Source: Flavobacterium arcticum (GTDB taxonomy: Bacteria; Bacteroidota; Bacteroidia; Flavobacteriales; Flavobacteriaceae). Taken from it: a stretch of DNA of 64,000 nt. Numbering within the stretch: the stretch's first letter is position 1; each line of letters opens with the position of its first letter. Below the pieces are notes generated by a model that saw only the letters and a list, made by a program, of their open reading frames with translations, was not told the DNA's origin and searched no databases. Location: assembly GCF_003344925.1 (NCBI RefSeq), contig NZ_CP031188.1, forward strand, positions 742,501-806,500, in the 5' to 3' direction. This document shows positions 54,436 through 63,809 of this stretch, in pieces. The position numbers and the translations under genes are program-made.

Positions 54436-56460
54436 ATGAACGAGCTAAAACAAGAAACCAGCCCTTACCTACTACAACATGCTAATAACCCTATATACTG
54501 GAAAGCATGGAGTAAGGAAACTCTTGATAAAGCAAAACAAGAAAATAAACTAATCGTAGTAAGTGTAGGCTACTCTGCCTGCCACTGGTGCCATGTCATG
54601 GAGCACGAAAGCTTTGAAGATGAAGAAGTGGCACAAGTAATGAATAATAGTTATATCGCCATAAAAGTAGACAGAGAAGAACGCCCCGATGTAGATGCTA
54701 TATACATGAAAGCTTTACAATTAATGACACGACAGGGCGGATGGCCTATGAATGTAGTTTTATTACCCGATGGCAGACCTGTATGGGGAGGGACTTATTT
54801 TAAGAAAGAAACTTGGATATCGGCATTACAACAATTACAAGAACTCTATAGCACTGATCCTGCCAAAATGGTAGAATATGCCGAGAAATTGCATAATGGT
54901 GTAGTAGCAATGAATATAACAAGTAATGAAAGCGAAGATACATTACCTCAACCTGAAAACATACAACCTATTGTAGAAAAATGGACAAAAAGTTTTGATA
55001 ATGAATATGGAGGTTATGCCCGTGCACCAAAATTTATGATGCCGGATAATTATTTATTTCTACAGCGCTATGGTTATCAAACTAACAATACTGAGCTACT
55101 GAATTTTGTAGACCTAACGTTAACACGTATGGCATGGGGAGGGCTTTTTGACACTGTTGATGGTGGGTTTTCGCGCTACTCGGTTGATATGAAATGGCAT
55201 GTACCTCATTTTGAAAAGATGTTATATGACAATGGGCAACTCATGAGCCTATATGCCGAAGCCTACAAACGCACTAAAAACTCATTATACAAAGAGGTTA
55301 TTGAGAAAACCCACTCTTTTGTTGCAAAAGAACTGACTATGAATAATGGAGCTTTTTATAGTGCACTAGATGCCGATAGCCTTGACGAAAAAGGACACTT
55401 AGAGGAAGGGGCTTTTTATGTATGGGAAAAAAACGAGTTAAAATCGCTTTTGGGTAATGATTTCGAACTTTTTTCACAGATTTTTAATATCAATGAATTT
55501 GGATTTTGGGAAGATGGTAATTTTGTATTGATACAAAACCAACCGATAGAGGAACTGGCACAAACGGCAGGCATAACTCCCGAAACATTACAGCAGAAAA
55601 AACAAGGATGGGAAAAACTATTGTATGAAGTGAGAGAAAAAAGAGCAAAACCAAGACTTGACGATAAGGTATTAACATCATGGAATGCCCTGATGCTTAA
55701 AGGTTATGTTGATGCTTATAAAGCTCTTGGAAATACTGAATACTTAGATGCTGCACTTAAAAATGCTGAGTTTATTACTCAAACTATGTGGCACGAAGAT
55801 GGGCACTTGTGGCGTACCTATAAAAACGGGACTGCAAAAATAGCTGGATTTCTTGAAGATTATGCACTTACTGCCGATGCTTTTATAGCATTGCATCAAG
55901 CTACTATGAATGAAAAATGGTTATTGTATGCCAAACAATTAGCCGACTATTGTCTTGATCATTTTTATAATGAAAAACAACAGTTTTTTAGCTTTAATGC
56001 TACCAATAGCGAACAGCTTATTGCTGCACATTTTGAAACAGAAGATAATGTAATACCGGCATCTAACTCGATAATGGGTAATGTATTATATGCTCTAGGT
56101 TTACTCTTTCATAATAATCATTATGAAAAAATAGCACTACAAATGCTACATAACATTATACCTAGTTTAGATTATCCTTCAGCATTTTCTAATTGGCTTA
56201 ATTTATGGTTAAACTTATCTCCCGAAAATAAAGAGCTTGCAATATGTGGAGCAAATGCTAAAGAAGCGGTTAAGGCTATAAACAGCGAATACCTACCACA
56301 CATAATTATAGCGGGTTGTAAAGCTGAATCGGAGATACCTTTCCTTTATAACCGTTTTGTTAAAGATAGTGTAATGTTCTATGTTTGTAGGAATAATACT
56401 TGTAATTTGCCAACCAATTCGATAAATGAAGTAATAAAACAATTAAATTTAGAAAATTAG
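54436..56460 (+). CDS. DUF255 thioredoxin-domain protein (YyaL/SSP411 type)
   Basis: A 674-residue cytosolic protein without a signal peptide. The N-terminal thioredoxin-like DUF255 domain (about 1-160) has the CxxC motif [16 protein letters not shown] (about 53-68) and [19 protein letters not shown]. The (alpha/alpha)6-barrel domain of N-acylglucosamine-epimerase-like fold (about 180-660) follows, with [12 protein letters not shown] and [12 protein letters not shown]. Members are very widely conserved but the reaction is not known. 3 bp separate it from the MscS gene, so the two are probably co-transcribed. Confidence 0.93.
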   Translation: MNELKQETSPYLLQHANNPIYWKAWSKETLDKAKQENKLIVVSVGYSACHWCHVMEHESFEDEEVAQVMNNSYIAIKVDREERPDVDAIYMKALQLMTRQGGWPMNVVLLPDGRPVWGGTYFKKETWISALQQLQELYSTDPAKMVEYAEKLHNGVVAMNITSNESEDTLPQPENIQPIVEKWTKSFDNEYGGYARAPKFMMPDNYLFLQRYGYQTNNTELLNFVDLTLTRMAWGGLFDTVDGGFSRYSVDMKWHVPHFEKMLYDNGQLMSLYAEAYKRTKNSLYKEVIEKTHSFVAKELTMNNGAFYSALDADSLDEKGHLEEGAFYVWEKNELKSLLGNDFELFSQIFNINEFGFWEDGNFVLIQNQPIEELAQTAGITPETLQQKKQGWEKLLYEVREKRAKPRLDDKVLTSWNALMLKGYVDAYKALGNTEYLDAALKNAEFITQTMWHEDGHLWRTYKNGTAKIAGFLEDYALTADAFIALHQATMNEKWLLYAKQLADYCLDHFYNEKQQFFSFNATNSEQLIAAHFETEDNVIPASNSIMGNVLYALGLLFHNNHYEKIALQMLHNIIPSLDYPSAFSNWLNLWLNLSPENKELAICGANAKEAVKAINSEYLPHIIIAGCKAESEIPFLYNRFVKDSVMFYVCRNNTCNLPTNSINEVIKQLNLEN

Positions 56461-56463
56461 AAA

Positions 56464-57297
56464 ATGAATAGTTTAGAAGATATTATTGACAAGTTAAGTG
56501 AGAGTTTATTAAATTTTATGCCTAACCTTATAAAAGCAATAGCTATTTTAGTTATAGGTATTATTGCTATTAAGTTTTTACGATGGATAATGAAACGTAT
56601 CATGAATCGTAATCCAGAGTCTGACCCTACGCTCATAAAATTTGCAATGAATATCTTAACATGGGGATTACGAGTAATACTCATTGTAATGGTAATTGGT
56701 GCATTGGGTATAGAGACATCTGCATTTGTAGCTGTGCTAGGTGCTGCAGGTTTAGCCATAGGGCTGTCATTACAAGGTTCGCTATCTAACTTTGCTGGTG
56801 GTGTACTCATTATACTATTTAAACCCTTTAGGGTTGGCGATTTTATACAAGCACAAGGTGAAGGCGGTACAGTAATGGAAATACAAATTTTATATACTAG
56901 ATTACTAACACCTACTAACCAAGTTATATATATACCTAATGGGTCACTATCTAATGGTAATATAACTAACTACTCTAAAGAGCCTATACGTAAGGCCGAC
57001 CTTACTATAGGAGTAGGTTATAATAGCGATATTAGACAAGTTAAAAGCATATTGAAACGTGTTATAGAAATGGATAAAAATATACTTAAAGACCCAGAGC
57101 CTGTTATACGAGTAAGAGAATTAGCTGATAGCTCTGTAAACTTCCAAATTTTTGCATGGGCAACTAATGAAAATTATTGGCAAATGCTTTCTGACTTTAA
57201 AGAAAATGCTAAAATAGAGCTTGATAAAGAAGGTATAGAAATACCATTCCCACAAAGAGATTTAAATGTAAAGTATCTTCAAGAAAAAAAATCATAA
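56464..57297 (+). CDS. Small-conductance mechanosensitive channel (MscS)
   Basis: An inner-membrane osmotic safety valve of 277 residues. Two N-terminal segments (about 20-42, 60-82) precede the pore helix TM3 (about 92-125), with AVLGAAGLAIGLSLQGSLSN and the family hinge GGVLIILFKPFRVGDFI. The beta domain (about 125-180, VIYIPNGSLSNGNITNYS) and the cytosolic alpha/beta cage follow. The length is that of E. coli MscS. It follows the DUF255 gene after 3 bp. Confidence 0.95.
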   Translation: MNSLEDIIDKLSESLLNFMPNLIKAIAILVIGIIAIKFLRWIMKRIMNRNPESDPTLIKFAMNILTWGLRVILIVMVIGALGIETSAFVAVLGAAGLAIGLSLQGSLSNFAGGVLIILFKPFRVGDFIQAQGEGGTVMEIQILYTRLLTPTNQVIYIPNGSLSNGNITNYSKEPIRKADLTIGVGYNSDIRQVKSILKRVIEMDKNILKDPEPVIRVRELADSSVNFQIFAWATNENYWQMLSDFKENAKIELDKEGIEIPFPQRDLNVKYLQEKKS

Positions 57298-57371
57298 GAA
57301 TTTACAATAATTTAACTGACATACTGTTTGTTAAATAGTAAAAGAATATAAATCATAAAGAATATTATTTA

Positions 57372-57379
57372 TATTTTTG
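57372..57379 (+). promoter_or_regulatory. -7 box (TATTTTTG)
   Basis: Exact TAnnTTTG match 23 bp before the unknown secreted-protein gene; no -33 TTG at the usual spacing. Confidence 0.5.
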
Positions 57380-57402
57380 ACCCTCTTAAAAAAAACTATA
57401 TA

Positions 57403-58083
57403 ATGAAATTTAAAGGATTACTGGCATTTACTGCCTTATTAGCAACAACATTTGCAAATGCCCAACAAGCTCAAACATATGTAGATGAGTCGGGCGGTAT
57501 GAATTATGGATATACTAAAAAAGCTCCGAGTGAGCCTGCAGGAGGTACACAGTATTATATTGACTCGTTTAACGCTGCTAAAATAGATGACTCTAACGAG
57601 ATTACACTTGTAAAGTATAATGCATACTCTGATGAGATGGAACTAAAAATACACGATGAAGTTGTTGTATTAGAGCCTAAAGACGGTATGATGATTAGAC
57701 TGGTTAACAATCAGGCTAACTATACATTTACACAATATACTAACAAGGACGGAATAGCTAGCCAAAACTACCTTGTAGTTATTAGCGATGCCTCTAACCT
57801 GAAAATATTTAAACGCGAGCGTATATACCTTCAGCCAGAACAGCATCCACAAGGAGGGTATCAAAAGTATAAAGCTCCATTGTATAAAAAGCAAAACCCT
57901 GAATATTATATCCAGATGAATAATGGCGATATAGTATATATGTCTGACAGAAAAAAAGACGTAATAAAACTTATACCAGGTAAAGAAAAAGAAGTTAAAA
58001 AATTCATGAAAGAAAATAGAATAAAGATAAGTGATGATAAAGACTTACAGCTATTAGGTAACTATATGAATACTTTACTTTAA
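57403..58083 (+). CDS. Secreted protein of unknown function
   Basis: 226 residues with a signal peptide (MKFKGLLAFTALLATTFANAQ). The mature protein is beta-rich with many charged residues (IDDSNEITLVKYNAYSDEME, EPKDGMMIRLVNNQANYTF) and a lysine-rich C-terminal third that ends NYMNTLL. This looks like a Flavobacterial outer-membrane-associated or periplasmic protein without a recognised domain. It is a single gene with its own -7 box, converging on tsaB after 5 bp. Function unknown. Confidence 0.75.
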   Translation: MKFKGLLAFTALLATTFANAQQAQTYVDESGGMNYGYTKKAPSEPAGGTQYYIDSFNAAKIDDSNEITLVKYNAYSDEMELKIHDEVVVLEPKDGMMIRLVNNQANYTFTQYTNKDGIASQNYLVVISDASNLKIFKRERIYLQPEQHPQGGYQKYKAPLYKKQNPEYYIQMNNGDIVYMSDRKKDVIKLIPGKEKEVKKFMKENRIKISDDKDLQLLGNYMNTLL

Positions 58084-58088
58084 TTATT

Positions 58089-58748
58089 CTATCTATTCAT
58101 TACAAAATCTTTCAAATAAAAAGGTTCAAAATAAGCGACATCAACGGTGTCGCTTTTTTGATGCTTGTTATAAGATAAAAGAGCCATTTCTGCAGAAGAT
58201 GGATATATAATATCATTATGATACATAAACTTATTATCAGGTAATAAGGCTCTGCATTTCTCTGCACCATCGCCTACTAAGTGACATATATCTGTATACT
58301 CTGAGAAAGAGTCTCCAGTAATAATCTCGGCTTTTGTATCGCTTTTTTTATTGTAGTTGGTGTCAAAAACAGCATTATATACCTCCATACGTCGTGCATC
58401 TATCATTGGTACAATAACACCTTCTGTTATTTTTAGCTTGCGTGCTAAAACCTCTAACGTATCAATAGCTAATAAAGGAATATTAAGTGCATAACACAAT
58501 CCTTTTGCTGCTGAAACACCTATACGAAGTCCTGTATAAGACCCAGGCCCCATGCTAACAGCAACGGCTTCAAGACCTGAAAAATTTGTCTCTGCTTCCT
58601 TAAGCACTTCTTCTATAAAAATATGTAGCTTTTCTGCATGACTGTAGCCTTCGCCTGCAAATTCTCTTATAGCAACAACATTACCAGCTTGAGCTAGCGA
58701 AACTGAGCAATTTTTAGTTGCTGTTTCAATATTAAGAATAAACCCCAT
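58089..58748 (-). CDS. tsaB: tRNA threonylcarbamoyladenosine synthesis protein TsaB
   Basis: An ASKHA-fold protein that pairs with TsaD and, through TsaE, places the threonylcarbamoyl group on A37 of ANN-reading tRNAs. 219 residues. MGFILNIETATKNCSVSLA (1-19) and SMGPGSYTGLRIGVSAAKGL (about 66-85) are the family hallmarks. It is 5 bp downstream of the adaptor gene and last in a TolC-adaptor-tsaB transcript, a mix of an essential tRNA gene with efflux genes. Confidence 0.96.
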   Translation of the reverse strand: MGFILNIETATKNCSVSLAQAGNVVAIREFAGEGYSHAEKLHIFIEEVLKEAETNFSGLEAVAVSMGPGSYTGLRIGVSAAKGLCYALNIPLLAIDTLEVLARKLKITEGVIVPMIDARRMEVYNAVFDTNYNKKSDTKAEIITGDSFSEYTDICHLVGDGAEKCRALLPDNKFMYHNDIIYPSSAEMALLSYNKHQKSDTVDVAYFEPFYLKDFVMNR

Positions 58749-58753
58749 AAGTA

Positions 58754-60061
58754 TTACTTATCTTCTTTATCGTTGTCTTTATTCTTTACTCTTACTTTAT
58801 CATTAGGCGAAAGTTCTTTGGTAACAGTAGTATAAGGTCCTGTTATTACCTCTTCGCCTTTTTTAAGTCCTGTTATTACCTCAATATTAGTATCATCTTG
58901 TATTCCTGTAGTAATAGGTCGCAATACAGCAACACCTGCCTTCATTACAAAAACACATTCAAATTTTTCGTCTTGACTAGCTTCTCCTTTTATTTCTTTC
59001 TCTTTCTCCTCAAGCTCTTTTATAATATCTTTTTTAACCGCTGTAGTGTCTGATTTTACAACTACTGCACTAATAGGTACTGCAATAATATTTTCTTTTC
59101 TTTCAGTAATAATATCTACAGTTGCTGTCATACCGGGTCTAAATGGTGAATAATTAGATGGTTTCCCTTCTGTCATATCAGCATACGACTCTTTATTTAT
59201 ACGTACTTTAACTTCAAAGTTAGTTACCTGATCGGCTGTTAAGTCACTACTTGCAGAATTAGATATACTTGTAACTACGCCTTTAAACTTTCTTTTTAAG
59301 TAAGCATCAACCTCTATATCTGCTTGGTCGCCTATCTGTATTTTAACAATATCATTTTCATTAACATCTACCTCTACCTCCATATTATTAAGGTTAGCTA
59401 CCCTCAATATCTCTGTACCTGCCATTTGCTGTGTACCTACAACACGTTCGCCTAGCTCGGCATCAAGTTTAGAAATAGTACCATCTACTGGTGAGTATAT
59501 AGTAGTTCTATTAAGGTTATCTTTTGCTTCGGTAACATTAGCCCCTGCGCTTTGCACACTAAAGTAAGCCGATTGTTTTGATGCTTGTGCCACCTCATAA
59601 GCAGATACTATTTTATCCCATTCTGATTTAGATATTACACCTTTATCAAAAAGCGTTTTATTACGATCGTAATTTGCCTTTGCTTCTTTAAGTTGTGCTT
59701 CGGTTTGGCTAAGCCCTGCTTTTGCCGTAGATAGTGATGCTGCAGTACGACTAAGACCAGACTCATATAGATCTGGATTAATACGTATTAAAAGTTGTCC
59801 TTTTTTTATAGCCTGACCTTCTTTTACAGGAAGTTCTATAATTTCTCCCGAAACTTCAGACGATATTTTAACCTCTACTTCAGGTTGTATTTTTCCTGTA
59901 GCTGATACAGTCTCTGTAAGTGTTATAGTTTCTACTTTGGCTGTTTCTACTTCTTTACTTTCATCTCTACTACCAAATGCACCTGTTTTATTAAGTACAA
60001 CTAGTAATATAATTACAACTAATGTAATACCTAAAATATAGTATAATGTTTTCTTTGACAT
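58754..60061 (-). CDS. MacA-like periplasmic adaptor (membrane fusion protein)
   Basis: 435 residues; one N-terminal membrane helix (about 5-24) and a periplasmic body. The biotinyl-lipoyl-like half (about 55-90, SGEIIELPVKEGQAIKKGQL), an alpha-helical hairpin (about 100-175), the second lipoyl half (about 195-215, IYSPVDGTISKLDAELGERV) and the beta-barrel/membrane-proximal domains follow, ending in a Lys/Asp-rich tail. It connects an inner-membrane pump to TolC. The order of domains and the helical anchor suit MacA-type ABC partners better than RND pumps. Adjacent partner TolC is present but no pump gene is. Confidence 0.93.
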   Translation of the reverse strand: MSKKTLYYILGITLVVIILLVVLNKTGAFGSRDESKEVETAKVETITLTETVSATGKIQPEVEVKISSEVSGEIIELPVKEGQAIKKGQLLIRINPDLYESGLSRTAASLSTAKAGLSQTEAQLKEAKANYDRNKTLFDKGVISKSEWDKIVSAYEVAQASKQSAYFSVQSAGANVTEAKDNLNRTTIYSPVDGTISKLDAELGERVVGTQQMAGTEILRVANLNNMEVEVDVNENDIVKIQIGDQADIEVDAYLKRKFKGVVTSISNSASSDLTADQVTNFEVKVRINKESYADMTEGKPSNYSPFRPGMTATVDIITERKENIIAVPISAVVVKSDTTAVKKDIIKELEEKEKEIKGEASQDEKFECVFVMKAGVAVLRPITTGIQDDTNIEVITGLKKGEEVITGPYTTVTKELSPNDKVRVKNKDNDKEDK

Positions 60062-60073
60062 GGCTATTTTTGC

Positions 60074-61462
60074 TTATTGTTGTTGAATAATTGGAATACC
60101 GAAATAAAACTCAAGGATTTTAACCTTGAAAATAAAATCATATTTTGCTCTTATTACATCAGATTGTGCATTAATTGATAATGCCTGCGCTTGGTTGTAA
60201 TCGAATATATTAATAAGTCCTACTTCATATCTTTCGCGAGCATATTCTAATGATCCCTCTCTAGCTTTGGCAGCAGCTACCGATGCATCATACGTTTTTA
60301 ATGAACCCATAGCATCTGTATAAGCCGTATATATATTACGCTCTAGATCTAACTCTTGTTGTTCTAAAGCAAGTTTAGAACGCTCTACAGTCACCTTTGC
60401 GCGCTCTACACTATTTCTTACAGAAAAACCATTTAATATAGGTATTGATAATTGAAATCCAAAAGAGTGTCCTTTGTTATCTGATGCCTGATTCCAAAAA
60501 GGTAATGGAGAACTATATACTGCAATGGTTTCTCCTGTTAGATCGTCTATCCCATAAGCTATATTATCATTATGGCTTACCGAACTACTAAGGCTATAAA
60601 AACCTCTTAGCGATGGCTGATATGACGAACGTGCAACAGACACATCTTGCATAGCAACCTCAAGGTTAGCACGAGCAACCTTTATTACCGTTTGTTCTTC
60701 TTTTGCTTTATTATAAATCGCATCTGGAGTTTGTAGCAATACTTCACTTTCTTCCTTATTAAACTCTTCATCTGCTATATCAAACTCTCTAAAATCTTCT
60801 AGTTGTAACAATTGTGCTAAACTTAACTTAGATATCAATAATTGGTTCTCTGCTTCTATTATCCGTTGTTTGTCAGCCGCTACTGTTGCTTGTATATCTA
60901 GAAGGTCACCACGAGGTATAAGACCTCCCTCTAATAATTGCTCTGAGCGCTCTTGTTGATTTTTATCTGTTGCTAATTGTTCTTGCTGAACTTTTAAATT
61001 TTCACGATTAAAAAGTATTTGCAAGTAAGCTTGTGCAACATTAAGCGCTATATCCTCTTGCATTTTTTTTATATTATACTGGCTAGCTATTATATTTAAC
61101 TTAGCCCTACGCAAGTTTTTTTGATTTCTAAGTCCGTTATAAATATCAATCCCTGTACTTAGACCTCCATTGGTATATTGTGAAGTAGTATTTTGTGCTG
61201 AGTTGGTTATAGGGTTAACAACAAGTCCTATATTCCAAGAATGGGTAGCGCTAAAACTGGCTGTAGGTAAAAAGCTGCCATAAGCATCTTTCTTATCTAT
61301 ATTAGACAATTTCATATCTAACTCACTCTGTCTTATCGAAATATTATGTTCTAGTGCATATGTTACACATTCATCAAGCGTCCATTTTTTTACCTGCGCA
61401 TTAGATAGCGTAGAAAAGAGGGTCAAAATAAATAAAAGTACTGCCGTTTTTTTGCTTCTCAT
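60074..61462 (-). CDS. TolC-family outer-membrane efflux protein
   Basis: 462 residues; signal peptide (MRSKKTAVLLFILTLFSTLSNAQ), then two OEP repeats (about 25-215 and 250-445) with the usual Gly/Leu-rich coiled coils: KWTLDECVTYALEHNISIRQ (about 26-45) and NVAQAYLQILFNRENLKVQQ. It forms a trimeric tunnel across the outer membrane and periplasm for efflux or secretion. First gene of a transcript with the adaptor (12 bp) and tsaB; a -7 box lies upstream. Confidence 0.95.
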   Translation of the reverse strand: MRSKKTAVLLFILTLFSTLSNAQVKKWTLDECVTYALEHNISIRQSELDMKLSNIDKKDAYGSFLPTASFSATHSWNIGLVVNPITNSAQNTTSQYTNGGLSTGIDIYNGLRNQKNLRRAKLNIIASQYNIKKMQEDIALNVAQAYLQILFNRENLKVQQEQLATDKNQQERSEQLLEGGLIPRGDLLDIQATVAADKQRIIEAENQLLISKLSLAQLLQLEDFREFDIADEEFNKEESEVLLQTPDAIYNKAKEEQTVIKVARANLEVAMQDVSVARSSYQPSLRGFYSLSSSVSHNDNIAYGIDDLTGETIAVYSSPLPFWNQASDNKGHSFGFQLSIPILNGFSVRNSVERAKVTVERSKLALEQQELDLERNIYTAYTDAMGSLKTYDASVAAAKAREGSLEYARERYEVGLINIFDYNQAQALSINAQSDVIRAKYDFIFKVKILEFYFGIPIIQQQ

Positions 61463-61484
61463 AATTGTAAGCTGATGGTTTTTA

Positions 61485-61492
61485 CAAAGGTA
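61485..61492 (-). promoter_or_regulatory. -7 box of the tolC-type gene (TACCTTTG on minus strand)
   Basis: TACCTTTG (minus strand) is an exact TAnnTTTG match 22 bp before the ATG. No -33 TTG at the best spacing. Confidence 0.5.
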
Positions 61493-61602
61493 TTTAAATT
61501 ATCTATAGTAAGTAATTTATTATGTAACCATTAGACCCCTAACATTGGTTTTTGTTACAAATTAAATACTAATTTTATCACAGATTTTTAATCTCCTAGC
61601 CA

Positions 61603-62997
61603 ATGAAAAGCAAATTCATAGTATATATAGCAATTGCTGCACTATTTTTATCTGGATGCTCTACCGCAAAAAGAATAGAAGCATTAAAACCTGAGCCAAG
61701 CAATAATGAACCTGTAGCTTTCGAGAACTCCACTTCATTTATCAACCTACCCGTTACCATTAGTATTGCTGATATTGAGACACAGGTAAACAAGCTACTG
61801 AGCGGCATTATTTATGAAGACAAAAACATTGACGATGATAATATCTCGATGAAGGTATGGAAAACAGCCCCTATAAAATTCAGTGAACAAAAAGGCAGGC
61901 TGCAAACCATAGTACCTATAAAAATTATCGCAAAAGTAAAATATGGCGTATCAGCTTTAGGTGTTAGTCTATATGACACTCGTGAGGTAAACATGAATGG
62001 TATTACTACTTTTAATAGTAAAATAGGTCTTACCAACTGGAAAATGACTACCAGCACGAACATAGAATCATTAGAGTGGAAAGAGAATCCAAGTATAAGC
62101 ATAGGTGGGCAACAAGTAAATGTTAGTTACCTTATTAATCCTGCTGTAAAACTATTTAAATCAGAAATTGAAAACGAACTCGATAAAGCAATAAGTAAAA
62201 CTACCGACTTTAAACCTCAAGTACTAGAGGCTTTAGAAAAAATAAGTGAGCCTTTCCTTGCCAATGAACAGTATGAAACATGGTTTAAACTAACACCTAT
62301 TGAGCTATATGTAACCGATGCTGAACTCTCCAAAAAACAAATAACTATGGAAATGGGGTTAAAATGCACCATGCAAACCGTAGTAGGACAAAAGCCATTA
62401 AAAACCTTTAAGAAAGAAGATGTTATACTGAAACCCGTAAGCAAAATGCCCGATAAAATAAATGTGGTAGTCGCAGCGGTATCAACCTATGAAAGTGCTT
62501 CAAAAATAATTACGAAAAATTTTAAAGGACAGGAATTTGGTAATGGTAGTAAAAAAGTAACAGTACAAAAAGTAGAGTTATGGAGTAAAGAAGGTAAAAT
62601 GATTATAGCTTTAGATATGACAGGTAGTATTAATGGCACAATATACCTATCAGGCTACCCAAGTTATAATACAGTAACCAATGAGATTTATTTTGACAAG
62701 TTAGATTATCTCTTAACTACAAAAAGTGTACTCTTAAAAACTGCCAATTGGCTTGCTGAAGGTACAATTCTTAGAAAAATACAGGACAATTGCCGATACT
62801 CTATAAAAGAAAATCTCGATGACGGCAAGAAAAACATAACACCCTATCTTGACAACTATTCTCCTATGCCAGGTATTTATATAAATGGCACGTTAGATGA
62901 TTTTGAATTTGATAAAATAACACTAACCAATAAAGTTATTGTTGCTTTTATAAAAAGCTCAGGCAAAATGAGTTTAAAAATAGACGGAATGAAGTAA
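61603..62997 (+). CDS. DUF4403-family lipoprotein
   Basis: 464 residues; lipoprotein signal with lipobox LSGC (Cys about 19). The mature N-terminus CSTAKRIEAL is basic, so it probably faces the periplasm. The body fits DUF4403, with LPVTISIADIETQVNKLLSG (about 49-68), a middle YLINPAVKLFKSEIENELDKA-like helix (key residues YLINPA at about 176-181) and repeated beta/alpha segments. The function is unknown; repeated lipid-binding-like halves have been noted as a possibility for this family, but I cannot prove that here. Its stop directly abuts the stop of the next, minus-strand gene. Confidence 0.88.
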   Translation: MKSKFIVYIAIAALFLSGCSTAKRIEALKPEPSNNEPVAFENSTSFINLPVTISIADIETQVNKLLSGIIYEDKNIDDDNISMKVWKTAPIKFSEQKGRLQTIVPIKIIAKVKYGVSALGVSLYDTREVNMNGITTFNSKIGLTNWKMTTSTNIESLEWKENPSISIGGQQVNVSYLINPAVKLFKSEIENELDKAISKTTDFKPQVLEALEKISEPFLANEQYETWFKLTPIELYVTDAELSKKQITMEMGLKCTMQTVVGQKPLKTFKKEDVILKPVSKMPDKINVVVAAVSTYESASKIITKNFKGQEFGNGSKKVTVQKVELWSKEGKMIIALDMTGSINGTIYLSGYPSYNTVTNEIYFDKLDYLLTTKSVLLKTANWLAEGTILRKIQDNCRYSIKENLDDGKKNITPYLDNYSPMPGIYINGTLDDFEFDKITLTNKVIVAFIKSSGKMSLKIDGMK

Positions 62998-63228
62998 CTA
63001 CCCAACCATCTCGGGTTTGATTTTCTTTTTTCTAAGTCTGTATATTGCATAGCCTATTAAAGCCACAAGTAGGTATGGAAATATCATAAGATAGACAATA
63101 CCATCATTAACCGCCTCAGGCTTTATACCACTATCACTACTCTCTAGTGCTGCACGGCACATGGCACATTGTGCATTAGCAGACATAGCGATAAAAAACA
63201 ATACTAGTGTATAAATAACATTTTTCAT
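62998..63228 (-). CDS. Small CxxC membrane protein of the cytochrome-oxidase group
   Basis: About 76 residues, chosen from the second of two close ATG codons (63234 or 63228; the latter gives MKNVIYTLVLFFIAMSANA). A signal peptide ends near SANAQ; the mature end QCAMCRAALES has a CxxC pair; one membrane helix (about 48-66) and a basic tail (RLRKKKIKPEM) follow. It is 16 bp from the DUF420 gene, which follows SCO. A role in metal or heme handling during oxidase assembly is inferred from context only. Confidence 0.78.
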   Translation of the reverse strand: MKNVIYTLVLFFIAMSANAQCAMCRAALESSDSGIKPEAVNDGIVYLMIFPYLLVALIGYAIYRLRKKKIKPEMVG

Positions 63229-63250
63229 TCTCACTTCATTTTACAGCTTA

Positions 63251-63805
63251 CTAATGTATATAGTAAGGTGATATCATTAAATAAACTATTACTCCTGTAA
63301 CAGCAACGTACAACCACATAGGATAAGTAATGCGAGCTATCTTCTTATGTCTTTCAAACGAGCTTGTAATAGCCCGAACGTAGGTAATTAATACAAAAGG
63401 GATTATTATTACCGAGAGTATTATATGAGTAATCAGTATAAAATAATATATATATATTACAGCACCCTCACCTCCAAATTTTGTAGAGTCTGATGTCATA
63501 TGATAAGCTACATACATCGCAAGAAATGCTACTGATAAACTAATAGCAAACTTCATCAGGTTTTCGTGTAGTTTTTGCTTCCCATTCTTTATTGCCCACA
63601 CAGCCGTTACAAGTACTATAGCAGTAAGTCCATTTACAGCAGCATATATAGGCGGTAAAAAAGAAAGTGGCTCTACATTATAACCAAAGTCTTTTAGCTT
63701 AAAACCAAACAACAAGGCTACAACCAGTGGTATAGCAATAGATAGCACCACTATCCATTTATTATATTTACTCTCGGCGTTGCCGCTATTTATTGTATCT
63801 CCCAT
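63251..63805 (-). CDS. DUF420-family membrane protein (CtaM-like)
   Basis: 184 residues with about five hydrophobic segments (20-38, 48-70, 82-102, 120-147, 160-182). It belongs to the DUF420 family, which includes CtaM of Staphylococcus aureus, needed for heme-copper oxidase maturation. Conserved His residues are seen at KLHENLMK, YVAYHMT, ITHIILS and FERHKKIAR. It starts 4 bp after the SCO gene, which supports a joint role in cytochrome oxidase assembly at the inner membrane. Confidence 0.9.
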   Translation of the reverse strand: MGDTINSGNAESKYNKWIVVLSIAIPLVVALLFGFKLKDFGYNVEPLSFLPPIYAAVNGLTAIVLVTAVWAIKNGKQKLHENLMKFAISLSVAFLAMYVAYHMTSDSTKFGGEGAVIYIYYFILITHIILSVIIIPFVLITYVRAITSSFERHKKIARITYPMWLYVAVTGVIVYLMISPYYIH

Positions 63806-63809
63806 TATT

